Part shown: piece after piece, positions 9,145 through 22,149 of the stretch | Layout of the letters: every line of letters begins with the position of its first letter | Position numbering within the stretch: the stretch's first letter is position 1 | Origin: Planctomycetota bacterium | Lineage (GTDB): Bacteria; Planctomycetota; UBA1135; GCA-002686595 | Direction of reading: 5' to 3' | NCBI GenBank assembly: GCA_029259635.1 | Contig: JAJDEU010000037.1 | Span: 1 to 64,000, forward strand | Length of the DNA stretch: 64,000 nucleotides | Made by a program: the position numbers and the translations under genes | Notes under the pieces: model-generated | Database searches by the model: none | Told to the model about the DNA's origin: nothing | The model's input: the letters and a program-made list of their open reading frames with translations, nothing else

Positions 9145-10284
9145 CTACCGGTCGGTCGTGGTACGAGCAATCCAGCCGCCGCCGATCAAACGATCGCCGA
9201 GGTAGCATGCGGCGCCCTGTCCCGGTGCTAGCGAGAACTGAGGCTCGTCGAAGAGCACTGTCGCGAGCTCCCCTTGCAGCGCAATCGTCGCCGGCGCGGC
9301 TTCGTGGTGATAACGCACCTGCACGTCCGCGCGAAACTCGCCCGAGCTCGGCGGGTCGAACCCGATCCAATTCGCTTCCGTAAACGCGAGCTCGGTCTCG
9401 CCGCACTCTTCCCGCGTTCCGAGCACGACCGTTCCGCTGGCCGGCTCGGTCTTGACGACATACATGGGTTCGCCCACGGCGACCCCCAAGCCGCGACGCT
9501 GACCGATCGTAAAGAGCTCCGTTCCGCCGTGCTCTCCCAGTCGGTTGCCCGCCGTATCGACGATTCTTCCGGCGTGCAGCTGTGTGCCGTGCTCCCGGAG
9601 CAGCGTGCGGTAGTCGCCCGACGGGACGAAACAAATCTCTTGGCTGTCCACCTTCTTCGCCGTGCGAATTCCCATGCGCTCCGCGAGCTCGCGCACCTTC
9701 GGCTTGCGCATGCCACCGAGGGGAAAGCGTGTCCGCGCGAGGTCCGCTTCCGCGACACAGAAGAGCTGATAGCTCTGGTCCTTATTCTCGTCGACGCCAC
9801 GACGTACGACGACGCGCCCGTCTTCCGATCGCTCCACGCGCGCGTAGTGTCCGGTCGCCACGCCCTCGGCGCCCAGCTCGTCGGCGAACTTCATCAGCCG
9901 CGAAAACTTCAGGTCGCGATTGCAGACCGCACAAGGATTGGGCGTGCGGCCGAGCTTGTACTCGCTCACGAAGTACTCGATCACGCTCTTGAACTCTTGC
10001 TTGAGATCAACCGCCTGAAACGGAATTCCCATAGAACCTGCAACCATGCGCGCGTCGCGAGCGTCTCCTATAGAGCAGCAGGATTTCTTGGGTACGTCCT
10101 CTTCTTTGACCTCGACGCCGTTGCGCATGAAGAGACCGACGAGGTCCAGCCCCTCCTCAGCCATGATGCTGGCCACGACCGACGAATCCACACCTCCGCT
10201 CATCGCGACGACCCAGCGGGCTGCATCGGTTTCGCTTCGCGCTGGGATGGGGCTCGGAGAGCTGTCGGGACAGGCGGGGTTCAT
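9145..10284 (-). CDS. mnmA: tRNA-specific 2-thiouridylase
   Basis: The 379-residue enzyme thiolates U34 of tRNA Lys, Glu and Gln. The PP-loop SGGVDSS (29-35) binds ATP for adenylation. The two catalytic cysteines are C118 in NPCAVCN and C218 in SQEICFVP; together they accept and transfer the persulfide sulfur. The GHYAR and GQRRGLGV segments are also family hallmarks. The start at 10284 was chosen because homology begins about 25 residues later and the longer frame (to 10377) is non-coding in character. It is divergent from yajC with about 230 bp between them. Confidence 0.95.
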   Translation of the reverse strand: MNPACPDSSPSPIPARSETDAARWVVAMSGGVDSSVVASIMAEEGLDLVGLFMRNGVEVKEEDVPKKSCCSIGDARDARMVAGSMGIPFQAVDLKQEFKSVIEYFVSEYKLGRTPNPCAVCNRDLKFSRLMKFADELGAEGVATGHYARVERSEDGRVVVRRGVDENKDQSYQLFCVAEADLARTRFPLGGMRKPKVRELAERMGIRTAKKVDSQEICFVPSGDYRTLLREHGTQLHAGRIVDTAGNRLGEHGGTELFTIGQRRGLGVAVGEPMYVVKTEPASGTVVLGTREECGETELAFTEANWIGFDPPSSGEFRADVQVRYHHEAAPATIALQGELATVLFDEPQFSLAPGQGAACYLGDRLIGGGWIARTTTDR

Positions 10285-10516
10285 AACGAGGACGCGCGGC
10301 AGTCGGCGCGGTCGAAGAGCGTAGACCGGCTCTCGTAACCACGCTAGGTTCCCGTGCAGAAGGTCTTTCGAGAGCAACCTGTCCCCCCACAGCCAGATCG
10401 ATTAGCTTCCCCGGCCGAAAACCGCGCGAAGCCGAGCCCACTTCCAGTCTGGCCGAAGCCAGACTGGTCCAAGCCAGGCCGCTCCGCAGATCCTCTTCTC
10501 CTGCCCGACCGATGCC

Positions 10517-10924
10517 ATGAACGCTTTGACACTCTTTGCTGCCACCCTCCTTCAAACTCCGGCTGTGGAGACAGCTGCGACGGAAGGCGCCGAGAGTCCG
10601 GCCGGAGGTATTTCGGATCTCATGTTGCCGCTCATCGTCATCATGGTCCTGTTCTATGTGATCATGCTCGGGCCGGAGCGCAAGCAACGCAAGAAGCGCG
10701 AAGAGATGCTCGCGAACCTCAAGAAGGGTCAAGAGGTCATGACCACGGGCGGCATGTATGGAAAGATCGCTGCCGTGAACGAGGACGCGATTACTCTGCT
10801 CCTCGCGAAGGACGTAAGAGTTCGCTTCAACCGCAGCGCGATTCAGGGATTGAGCAAAGAGGAAGAGCCCGCCGCGGAGGCCAAGAGCTCGGAGCCGAAG
10901 ACCGCCGAGGTCGTCGAGGCCTAG
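10517..10924 (+). CDS. yajC: Preprotein translocase subunit YajC
   Basis: The 135-residue protein has a short periplasmic N-terminus, one transmembrane helix (about 34-51), then the conserved 'GPERKQRKKREEMLANLKKG' patch and the TTGGMYGKI motif of YajC/YidC-SecDF partners. It assists the Sec holotranslocon. The Ala/Glu-rich tail after about residue 105 is longer than in E. coli. secD/secF, its usual neighbours, are absent; a YraN-like gene follows instead. The TAG stop is the boundary of a short palindromic-element derivative (10921-10963). Confidence 0.93.
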   Translation: MNALTLFAATLLQTPAVETAATEGAESPAGGISDLMLPLIVIMVLFYVIMLGPERKQRKKREEMLANLKKGQEVMTTGGMYGKIAAVNEDAITLLLAKDVRVRFNRSAIQGLSKEEEPAAEAKSSEPKTAEVVEA

Positions 10925-10963
10925 CGGCACGTGGCAAAAGTCGTTCGCTTCATGGACGGCTAG
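10921..10963 (+). repeat. CTAG-bounded palindromic element, 43-bp deletion derivative
   Basis: The left 35 bases (CTAGCGGCACGTGGCAAAAG...CATGGA) match the left arm of the 166-bp copies. The sequence then jumps to GGCTAG, resembling the extreme right end, so about 120 internal bases are missing. CTAG flanks both sides. The first CTAG contains the yajC stop codon. Confidence 0.7.
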
Positions 10964-11031
10964 CCGGTAACTCGACGCGTTCTACACCGGAGCGCGGGTC
11001 TTCAAAGTCTTGGAAGCGAAAGCTCCGCGCG

Positions 11032-11556
11032 ATTGAGCGTCGCGCTCGCGAGCGCCTTCAAGCGGCGTTTCTTGCGCTCGCTCCGCGAACGGCGCTTCGG
11101 TGCTGTGTCCCTTCGCCGCACACACTCGGCCGCATCGGAGAGAGCCTCGCCGCACAGGCACTCCGCCGGCAAGGCTGGCGCGTTTTGGCGAGACGACTCC
11201 AAACACGATTCGCCGAGATCGATCTGGTCGTCGCTCGCGGGGACGAGCTGGTCTGCGTGGAGGTCAAGACCGCTCGGGTTCCCTTTACACCTTCGTCCAG
11301 CGGCCGTGAAGCGCCCTGCTTGCGCTGGCGTCCGGGGCGCCACGCGACACCGAAACAGCTCGCTCGCCTCTGGCGCGCAGCTCGGCAACTTTCCTCAGCC
11401 CGAGGGTTCCGGCCCCGCGTAGATCTCATCGAGATACTGATCGAGTCGAAGGGCACGCGCATCGAGATCCTTCACCATCGCAGCTGCAAAAATCCGCCCA
11501 GCCCCCCTCAGAGCGGCCTCGACCCATCGCGAGTGACGCGGCGTCCCTCCCAATGA
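11032..11556 (+). CDS. YraN/UPF0102-family nuclease-like protein, start uncertain
   Basis: The core matches the UPF0102 family of restriction-endonuclease-fold proteins: 'TLGRIGESLAAQALRRQGW' corresponds to the conserved GxxGE helix, followed by 'FAEIDLVV' and 'VCVEVKTA', the D...ExK catalytic pattern. The C-terminal KGTRIEILHH strand also fits. The frame is open, but it has no ATG, GTG or TTG between the end of yajC and the conserved core; ATT at 11032 is the first plausible rare start. Function of the family is poorly defined, with links to DNA processing. The gene ends 1 bp before the palindromic element at 11558. It may be damaged at its 5' end. Confidence 0.7.
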   Translation: MERRARERLQAAFLALAPRTALRCCVPSPHTLGRIGESLAAQALRRQGWRVLARRLQTRFAEIDLVVARGDELVCVEVKTARVPFTPSSSGREAPCLRWRPGRHATPKQLARLWRAARQLSSARGFRPRVDLIEILIESKGTRIEILHHRSCKNPPSPPQSGLDPSRVTRRPSQ

Positions 11557-11557
11557 G

Positions 11558-11723
11558 CTAGCGGCCCGAGGCAAAAGTCATTCACTCTATGAACGGCCGA
11601 TTTTTCGCCAGGTCGGCACCCGAAATCCTCCCCGAATCTATGGATTCGGCTTCGTTTCCGGGCACCAACCCGACCAAAAATTTGCTGCTTATAGAGCAAA
11701 GCACTTTCACCACGGACTGCTAG
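11558..11723 (+). repeat. CTAG-bounded palindromic element, copy 2 (complete, 166 bp)
   Basis: CTAG occurs at both ends (11558-11561 and 11720-11723). The 158 bases between them form two 79-base arms that are imperfect inverted repeats around CCGAATCTATGGATTCGG. The left arm begins CGGCCCGAGGCAAAAGT; the right arm ends ACTTTCACCACGGACTG. It starts 1 bp after the YraN-like stop codon and has no coding capacity, which fits a miniature inverted-repeat element. Confidence 0.85.
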
Positions 11724-11923
11724 GCTCTGGTACAGGGGAAGTCCGATTCATGCCCTACAGACGATGAGTCGATACGTTAGATTCCCGATCGGGTAGCTCT
11801 GCCTGTCTCCCGCTGCCAGCCTCCACGGAGCGCCGATCGCGCCCCTTGAGAACCGTTCCCCGCCCACTTATCGCCGACAGGCCTGTCCCAAGGCCTCCTC
11901 CCCGAACCTGCCGCCCGCGCCGG

Positions 11924-13555
11924 ATGCTCCACGTCCTTCGACACTATTTCCCTGTTCGCAAGGGCTTGCTCGTCATCAGCGAGAGCATCTTGCTGACTCT
12001 GGTGGTGTATCAGGTCATGTCCCAGCACCTGCTGTCGCCGCTTCGCAACGACGTCCTTCGCGACCTCTTGATGCGGAGCCTGTCGCAGAAAGACGCCCTG
12101 AACCACTGCCTGCTGGGATCCTTCCAGGTCGCCATTCTCGCCCAGATCGCGATCGGCTTTAACGAGCTCTACGACTTCCGAATCTCGAGCTCGCGCTACG
12201 CCCGCGCCGCTCGATTCGTGGGCTCCGCCGGCTCCGCCGTCCTGCTCGCGCTCGCCGTCATGGTCCTGGTTCGACTCGCAAACGCCGAGGGCTTTCTGCT
12301 CTTCGCGGGAGTCGCCTTCACCCAACGCGCTCTGCTCCTCACGGTGTCGTTGATCCTCGGCTTCACCGTCCTCTATTTTTGGCGCACCCTCTTTCACGCT
12401 CTGCTGCAGCGCATCAAGGTCGACGAGCGCATGCTGATCCTCGGCTCGGGCCGAGCGGCACAGTCCCTTGCCAAAGAGCTCATCGGTCGCGATGACTCCG
12501 GCTATCGGATTGTCGGAATCGCGACGCCCGGTCCGGCTTGGAGCCCTGAGACGAAGTCGGAAGAGCCTCCGACCGCAATGCAATTCGTCCCCCGCTCATC
12601 TGGGGGAAGCGCGCTTTCCGTTCTCGAAAATCACGATGAGAATCTCCCGGATCGACGCGGAGCTGAGGCTCCCGATTCGAACGCGATGATGTGGCTCGAG
12701 GCGGAGCGTATTCTCGATGAGGCGGCTCAACCCGTTCAGCGCAACCAGAGTCTGTTCGAGTTGGTTCAAGAATTGGATGTGGACAGCATCTTCGTTGCGC
12801 TCGACAACCGCCGCGGAATCCAACCGACCGAAGACCTGCTTAAATGTCGGCTCGCGGGCGTCATGGTGGAAGAAGGCGAAGCGCTGTTTGAACGACTCGC
12901 TGGAAAGATCTCGGTCGAAGCGATGCGGCCTTCCTACCTGATCTTCAACCAGGGCTTTGTGCAGAGTCCACAAGCCCAACTCGCCAAGCGAACCCTCGAC
13001 ATTCTCTGTGCGCTAGTGGGGATCGTGCTGGCAGCGCCGATCATGCTGGTGACGGCCCTGTTCGTGCGTTTTGGTTCGCCGGGCCCGGTGCTCTTTCGAC
13101 AGGAGCGGACCGGCCAACACGACCGCTCCTTCACTCTGCTCAAATTCCGAAGCATGCGTGAAGATGCGGAGAAGAACTCCGGCCCCGTCTGGGCCACCGA
13201 GGACGACCCGCGTATCACCAAGTTCGGCAAGATCATGCGCAAGACGCGCCTCGACGAGCTCCCGCAGCTCTGGAACGTCTTGATGGGCGACATGTCGATG
13301 GTGGGACCGCGTCCGGAGCGTCCGCACTTCGTCCGCGACCTCGAAGCGAAGATTCCTTACTTCACGCAACGGCAGATCGTGAAGCCCGGCCTCACCGGAT
13401 GGGCGCAGATCAATTACCCCTACGGCAATACGCTCGAAGATGCCGTGCAGAAGCTTCAGTACGACTTGTTCTACATCAAGTTTCAGTCGCTGATCTTCGA
13501 CCTCTCGATCCTCTTCAACACGATCAAGATTGTCGTGCTGCGGAGAGGCACCTGA
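11924..13555 (+). CDS. Polyprenyl-phosphate sugar phosphotransferase (EpsB/TIGR03013-like)
   Basis: The 543-residue membrane protein has several N-terminal hydrophobic segments (about 15-180), a Rossmann-like middle region (around 'RMLILGSGRAAQSLAKELIG'), and a C-terminal bacterial sugar transferase domain (about 335-543). Hallmarks are 'AKRTLDILCALVGI', PVLFRQERTGQ, FTLLKFRSMR, RKTRLDELPQLWNVL and MVGPRPERPHF. It initiates exopolysaccharide assembly by transferring hexose-1-phosphate to undecaprenyl phosphate. The N-terminus and the ending resemble the PEP-CTERM/exosortase-associated EpsB group. No other polysaccharide genes flank it. The start ATG at 11924 sits at the family's N-terminus. 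Confidence 0.9.
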   Translation: MLHVLRHYFPVRKGLLVISESILLTLVVYQVMSQHLLSPLRNDVLRDLLMRSLSQKDALNHCLLGSFQVAILAQIAIGFNELYDFRISSSRYARAARFVGSAGSAVLLALAVMVLVRLANAEGFLLFAGVAFTQRALLLTVSLILGFTVLYFWRTLFHALLQRIKVDERMLILGSGRAAQSLAKELIGRDDSGYRIVGIATPGPAWSPETKSEEPPTAMQFVPRSSGGSALSVLENHDENLPDRRGAEAPDSNAMMWLEAERILDEAAQPVQRNQSLFELVQELDVDSIFVALDNRRGIQPTEDLLKCRLAGVMVEEGEALFERLAGKISVEAMRPSYLIFNQGFVQSPQAQLAKRTLDILCALVGIVLAAPIMLVTALFVRFGSPGPVLFRQERTGQHDRSFTLLKFRSMREDAEKNSGPVWATEDDPRITKFGKIMRKTRLDELPQLWNVLMGDMSMVGPRPERPHFVRDLEAKIPYFTQRQIVKPGLTGWAQINYPYGNTLEDAVQKLQYDLFYIKFQSLIFDLSILFNTIKIVVLRRGT

Positions 13556-13582
13556 GCGAGCGCCGCGCTGCTCGTTGGCTTG

Positions 13583-14794
13583 CTACTCGTTAAATTTAAC
13601 GAGCACCATGCGCAGCCAATTCGCTCGATCCGCTACGGCAAAATCCGTGGCCATATCACACTCGAGCACAAGCTCCTTCGCGCCGCCAAGTGCGATCGGC
13701 GGAACGTTGATCGGTGTCACGCCGCCGCGAACGACTTCGCTCTCCCAGGCCAGCTCTCCGTCGACATGAACTCGGAAGATCACCGAGCCGCGTGAATTCA
13801 GGCGCATGACTTGATCGTCGATGGCGACGAGTCCGCGCAGCTCATCCCACTTGCCTTTCAGCGCGAAGCTGAGCGAACTCGGCGCGTGGACCCCGATTCC
13901 TCGGGTATAGCCTCGGCCCCCACTCTTCAAGATGGTGCCCGTCACCGAGCGGTCCATTCGATACGGCCAGGTCATTCCGAGATCGTCCCCAAAGAGCGAA
14001 CCGGGGTCGGCCTTCGTCGGCGTGAAATCCGAGAGAAAAGCCACGGAGCCGTCGTCGAGCGAGATCTCCGCGAGTACAGCGATGGGGATTTGGAGCTCTT
14101 CTGTCCCGGCGATTCGGAGCTGGCACCCGCGCCGGTCGACCCGGATCATGCGTCCCCGCAGTCGGCTCCCATCGATCAGATCGCAGACCACCGCCTCGCC
14201 CGCTTCCGCTCGCTCGGCGTCGGCCTCGAGTTCGGTTTCGCCAAAGGCCTCGATAAAGAGCGCGCCGACCTCGGACCACTCAAACGTGCGCGTGCCGAGA
14301 ACACTCTCGAAGGTCACGCCGGTTCCACTAAAACTCTCGACCGCTCCGTCGATTCGGTCGAGGTGATCTCCTGTTCGGCGATACAACCGATCGCCTTCTG
14401 GAGCCGGGACCAAGAGCGCCGAACTCTCGTTCGGCAGACGACTGGGAAAGGACAGGCTGACGATTCGCTCGATCGACAGTGGAATTCGAACGTTGCCCCG
14501 AAGCTCGAGCACCAAGCCGTCTTCATCCCCCGCCACGATGCGACCGCGCAATCGGTCTCCACTCGGGAACTCCAGCTCGGCGGTATCGGGGTGCTCGGGC
14601 TCGTCGGACAGTTCGACGGCTCCGAACCGAATCCAGGCCGCGCCCAGATCGCCGAGCGATGGACTGTCGATCTCGGCGAGTCGGCGCTCCGTGATCTTCC
14701 CGTCCCGAGCTTCGAGCAGGACCTGTCCCTCTCCCGAGACCGGCTGAATGGCGAGGAGAGAAGCGACCGTGAGAGACAGAGCGATGGGGTTCAT
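13583..14794 (-). CDS. Secreted NPCBM-domain protein
   Basis: The 403-residue protein has a signal peptide (residues 1-22) and an internal beta-rich region (about 25-240). The C-terminal NPCBM/NEW2-type carbohydrate-binding module (about 255-400) is recognisable by 'GGRGYTRGIGVHAPSSLSF' and the 'VFRVHVDGE...LVLECD' beta strands. NPCBM modules bind glycans and are frequent in planctomycete secreted proteins. No catalytic glycosidase domain is visible. The middle repeats 'GDRLRGRIV' and 'GSRLRGRMI' suggest a duplicated small beta domain. It converges on the sugar transferase with only 27 bp between stops. Confidence 0.78.
   Translation of the reverse strand: MNPIALSLTVASLLAIQPVSGEGQVLLEARDGKITERRLAEIDSPSLGDLGAAWIRFGAVELSDEPEHPDTAELEFPSGDRLRGRIVAGDEDGLVLELRGNVRIPLSIERIVSLSFPSRLPNESSALLVPAPEGDRLYRRTGDHLDRIDGAVESFSGTGVTFESVLGTRTFEWSEVGALFIEAFGETELEADAERAEAGEAVVCDLIDGSRLRGRMIRVDRRGCQLRIAGTEELQIPIAVLAEISLDDGSVAFLSDFTPTKADPGSLFGDDLGMTWPYRMDRSVTGTILKSGGRGYTRGIGVHAPSSLSFALKGKWDELRGLVAIDDQVMRLNSRGSVIFRVHVDGELAWESEVVRGGVTPINVPPIALGGAKELVLECDMATDFAVADRANWLRMVLVKFNE
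13586..13603. terminator. Perfect 18-bp palindrome at convergent gene ends
   Basis: CTCGTTAAATTTAACGAG is a perfect inverted repeat between the convergent sugar-transferase and NPCBM genes, overlapping the last codons of the latter. In RNA it could form a short hairpin on either strand. It lacks a U-run, so a bidirectional terminator is only a suggestion. Confidence 0.35.
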
Positions 14795-15470
14795 CGGGAA
14801 GATCGCACCAAGACGGGCGAGGGCGGAGAGGGTGGAATCGCCGGCTGTCGAATTGCCGGAGGAGCGGGGAGATAGGAAATGCGGTTGTACGAGCCCGAGC
14901 GCGCCAGGCGAAGCCTCAGGTCCCGACCAAGAGCGGAATCTTTTGGAACTGACTGGCTTCGGTGTGGAAAGCCCCGGCGCTAGCTCCGGCCACCAATGGA
15001 CTTGCGTTCGAATCGGTCCGGTGCAGGCCCTCGAAACAGAAAAACCGTTCTAGCTCCCTACCCCACAAGCACTTCGAGGGAGGTTTCCACACGGAACCCA
15101 GTCAGTTCTGGATCCTCACTCGCGAGCCCGCTTCGCTCTCGCGCCGAGCCGCGTGGCGGTGCCCTCAATTCGGCAACTGCCAGTCTGACAGCCCAGTCCT
15201 TTCCTATCCGACCTGATCTGTCAATTTGGCACCAAAGGTCCACTCGTAGGTCCCGAAATCCTCGTTTAGCGAGCCGAAAAGGCGGGTTTTATTCCACGGC
15301 ACCGTTCTTGCTCCCGCGGGCGAGATGCCCGGGGAACCGGGTAGAGGAGAGCGCTCTGCTCCCCACCAGAACACTCTCGCGCAAATCTAAAGGCCGGCCC
15401 TCGGGGCGGCGCGAGAGCCGAGCGGCCAAGACCAACCCGACAACGATCAGGCAACGAGAACCAAAGAATC
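14795..15470. other. Intergenic region upstream of the chaperonin locus
   Basis: No convincing gene is present in these 676 bases between the divergent NPCBM gene and groEL. A CIRCE element (TTAGCACTC-N9-GAGTGCTAA) was looked for and not seen. AGAGCGCTCT near 15346 is a short palindrome. The leader just before groEL is purine-rich. The heat-shock promoter must lie here but cannot be placed with confidence. Confidence 0.5.
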
Positions 15471-17168
<1,698 letters not shown>

Positions 17169-17219
17169 CCCGAAACCTCGCTCTCTCCCCACCACCCTCC
17201 AATCACTCCGAACAACTAA

Positions 17220-18842
<1,623 letters not shown>

Positions 18843-18898
18843 GCGGCTGCAACACGTCTCAAGATATGAATCCGGAACTCGACTCTGAGTTCAATTTC

Positions 18899-18925
18899 AC
18901 GGCGGAGCCACTCGGGTTCCGCCGT
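18899..18925 (+). terminator. Hairpin between groEL-2 and dnaJ
   Basis: ACGGCGGA (18899-18906) pairs with TCCGCCGT (18918-18925). The loop carries GCC/GGG bases that could extend the pairing. Only a weak pyrimidine tract (CCCGCTTTCC) follows, so it may attenuate or stabilise mRNA between chaperonin and co-chaperone genes rather than terminate fully. Confidence 0.4.
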
Positions 18926-18963
18926 CCCGCTTTCCACAGCGAAGCCCATCTGCAGCACAGGTC

Positions 18964-20106
<1,143 letters not shown>

Positions 20107-20141
20107 CCCCGAGTGCTTGACAGAAAGAGCTCGACTAGACC

Positions 20142-20756
20142 ATGAAGAGTAAAGACACAGAGATCGTTCTCGAGGGCGACGCAGAACCGGAAGAGACACA
20201 GGCTGGCGACGAGTCTCTGTCCCACCCCGAGACCGGCGAGGCCTCCCAGAACACCGAAGAGACTCCCGATCAAATCCTCGAGAAGCGAGATGAGTACCTC
20301 GAGCTCTGGAAGCGCGCGCAAGCCGACTACAAGAACCTGCGGCGCCGTGGACAAGCCGATCTCGAGGCCGGCATTCGGCGCAACATGCAGCCGCTGCTCG
20401 ACAGCCTCCTGCTCGTCTTAGATCACCTCGACATGGCGCTCACCGCACCGACTCCGACCGAAGAAACCCGCAACTTCGCAATCGGCGTGCAGATGACGCG
20501 CGATCAACTACTATCGGCCCTCCTCCAGGAGCAGGTCCTCGAAATCACGACGGATGGCGAGTTCGACCCCGAGCTTCATCAAGCCGTCGAGATGGTCACC
20601 GATTCTGATTCGGAGCCCGGCAACATCGTCGAGACCGTTCGCAAAGGCTATAGCTGGCGCGGCGTCGTTCTTCGTTTCGCTCAGGTCAAAGTAGCGGCTT
20701 CCGATGAAACCGCCGAAGACCCGCAGCCCGAGACGGAGAGCTCCGAATCGAATTAG
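20142..20756 (+). CDS. grpE: Nucleotide exchange factor GrpE
   Basis: The 204-residue protein has an acidic disordered N-terminus (1-50), the long coiled coil beginning 'ERDEYLELWKRAQADYKNLRRR', and the C-terminal beta domain 'GEFDPELHQAVEMV...IVETVRKGYSWRGVVLRFAQVKV', which matches the GrpE signature region. It releases ADP from DnaK. The order dnaJ-grpE is the reverse of the common grpE-dnaK-dnaJ. A further acidic tail of about 20 residues follows the domain. Confidence 0.93.
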   Translation: MKSKDTEIVLEGDAEPEETQAGDESLSHPETGEASQNTEETPDQILEKRDEYLELWKRAQADYKNLRRRGQADLEAGIRRNMQPLLDSLLLVLDHLDMALTAPTPTEETRNFAIGVQMTRDQLLSALLQEQVLEITTDGEFDPELHQAVEMVTDSDSEPGNIVETVRKGYSWRGVVLRFAQVKVAASDETAEDPQPETESSESN

Positions 20757-20800
20757 CTCAGCGGCACTTCCGCCGAGCGCTCCAAGCCACGCCGACCGCT

Positions 20801-21121
20801 ATGCCCACTTACGACTATCGTTGTGATGCCTGCGGGCATGAGCTCGAGATTTTCCACTCGATGAAGGACGCGCCGAAGCGCAAGTGTCCCTCCTGCGGAA
20901 AGCTCAAGCTCGTTCGTCAGATCGGTGCAGGCGGCGGAGTCATCTTCAAGGGATCGGGTTTTTACGAGACCGACTACCGCTCAGACTCCTACAAGCAGGG
21001 CGCCAGCGCCGACAAAGCCAAATCCACAGACTCCGACTCCTCCACCAAGGAGACGAAGTCGGGCTCGGGCGCATCGGACTCGAAGAGCGCAGAGAAGAAG
21101 CCGAAACCCAAAGGCGACTAG
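20801..21121 (+). CDS. FmdB-type zinc ribbon protein
   Basis: The first 50 residues are a canonical FmdB/Cxxc_CxxC_SSSS regulatory-type zinc ribbon: MPTYDYRCDACGHELE, then CPSCGK and the GSGFYETDYR ending. Metal ligands are C8, C11 and the later CxxC pair. The remaining half is a low-complexity Lys/Ser/Asp tail. The function of these small proteins is unknown. Its position 44 bp after grpE links it to the folding locus. Confidence 0.88.
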   Translation: MPTYDYRCDACGHELEIFHSMKDAPKRKCPSCGKLKLVRQIGAGGGVIFKGSGFYETDYRSDSYKQGASADKAKSTDSDSSTKETKSGSGASDSKSAEKKPKPKGD

Positions 21122-21173
21122 CGACGGTTTGTGAGAGCGCTCGCACCGGGGCGGCGCTTAGCCCGAGCCCGTG

Positions 21174-22019
21174 CTAGCTCGGAGTTCCAAAGAGCTCGTC
21201 GACGAGCTCTCCGATCGCGCCGGTATTGTTGCTGCCAATCACGCGGTCTGCGGCGGCGAGAATGTCGGGAGTCGAGTGCTGCATGGCGACACCCAAGCCG
21301 GCGGCTTGGATCATGGGGAGATCGTTCATGGCGTCCCCCACGGCGACGACTCGGCCCGACTCGATGCCGTAGTTCTCTTCGAGGACACGCAGAGCTTCCG
21401 CCTTTCCCAAGCAGGGTGCGTGGAGGTCGACCACGCACATCGGACTCTCGCGGTGGCTGGGCAGCATCGTGAGCGGAAAGCTGGTGCTGTAGATCGGGCG
21501 GTCGATGTATTCGACGATGCGTTGTTCGAAGGCCTCGTAGTCTTCTTCGAGCGAGAACAGCGTCAAGCGAATGAGGTACTCCGAGGGGAGCACGCCGTCT
21601 TCGCAGATTTCCAGTCCGCGCATTCCGCGGATGGCGGAAGCTTCGACGGGCGTTCTGGGGGGTATCGAATATTTTTTTCCGGCGCGCATGGCCACCACCA
21701 AGAGGTCGTGCTCACGCGCATAATCCATCGCCTTCTCGATGGTCGTACCGGAGAGGATGCGCTCCTCGATCAGGCGCTCTGCTTTCGGGCAGTAGACCGC
21801 AGCTCCGTTGTACACGACAGCCAGACTGTCGAGTCCGAGCTCGTTCATGACACTCGTCGTCGCGAGCTCCGATCGGCCCGTCGAGATGACCACTCGAACC
21901 CCGCGCTCCGAGGCGGCGATGAGACTGGCCTTGGTGTGCTCGTGGATCTGATCATCGTCGTTCACCAAGGTGCCGTCGAGGTCGAGAAGAATCGCATCGT
22001 AGGAGTTCGCCTGAATCAT
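21174..22019 (-). CDS. Cof-type HAD-superfamily phosphatase
   Basis: The 281-residue protein has HAD motif I DLDGTL (nucleophile Asp near residue 11), motif II in 'VVISTGRS', a C2-type cap in the middle, and motif IV GDAMNDLPM. These are features of the Cof/YidA family of sugar-phosphate or pyridoxal-phosphate phosphatases. The start was set at the ATG at 22019, eight residues before strand 1; the frame continues to 22343 but would run into the neighbouring gene. The natural substrate cannot be predicted. Confidence 0.9.
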   Translation of the reverse strand: MIQANSYDAILLDLDGTLVNDDDQIHEHTKASLIAASERGVRVVISTGRSELATTSVMNELGLDSLAVVYNGAAVYCPKAERLIEERILSGTTIEKAMDYAREHDLLVVAMRAGKKYSIPPRTPVEASAIRGMRGLEICEDGVLPSEYLIRLTLFSLEEDYEAFEQRIVEYIDRPIYSTSFPLTMLPSHRESPMCVVDLHAPCLGKAEALRVLEENYGIESGRVVAVGDAMNDLPMIQAAGLGVAMQHSTPDILAAADRVIGSNNTGAIGELVDELFGTPS

Positions 22020-22149
22020 GGCTCGATACGGTACTGGGTCCGAAGCCGACATCGAACCCCTGACTACCAGCGAGAGCATCCCGCAAGCCAAAAAGCTCGC
22101 GGGATGACTCGGCTCCGAACAGGAAGTCCGTTCGGCGAGATCGACGGGT

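Noticed and set aside
6362..15066. 14-base match TTCTAGCTCCCTAC at 6362 and 15048
   Set aside because: Matches of this length are expected several times by chance in 64 kb, and the similarity does not extend.
15200..15470. CIRCE or sigma-32 control site before groEL
   Set aside because: Only short unrelated palindromes such as AGAGCGCTCT were found; no sequence close to TTAGCACTC-N9-GAGTGCTAA or CTTGAA/CCCCAT pairs.
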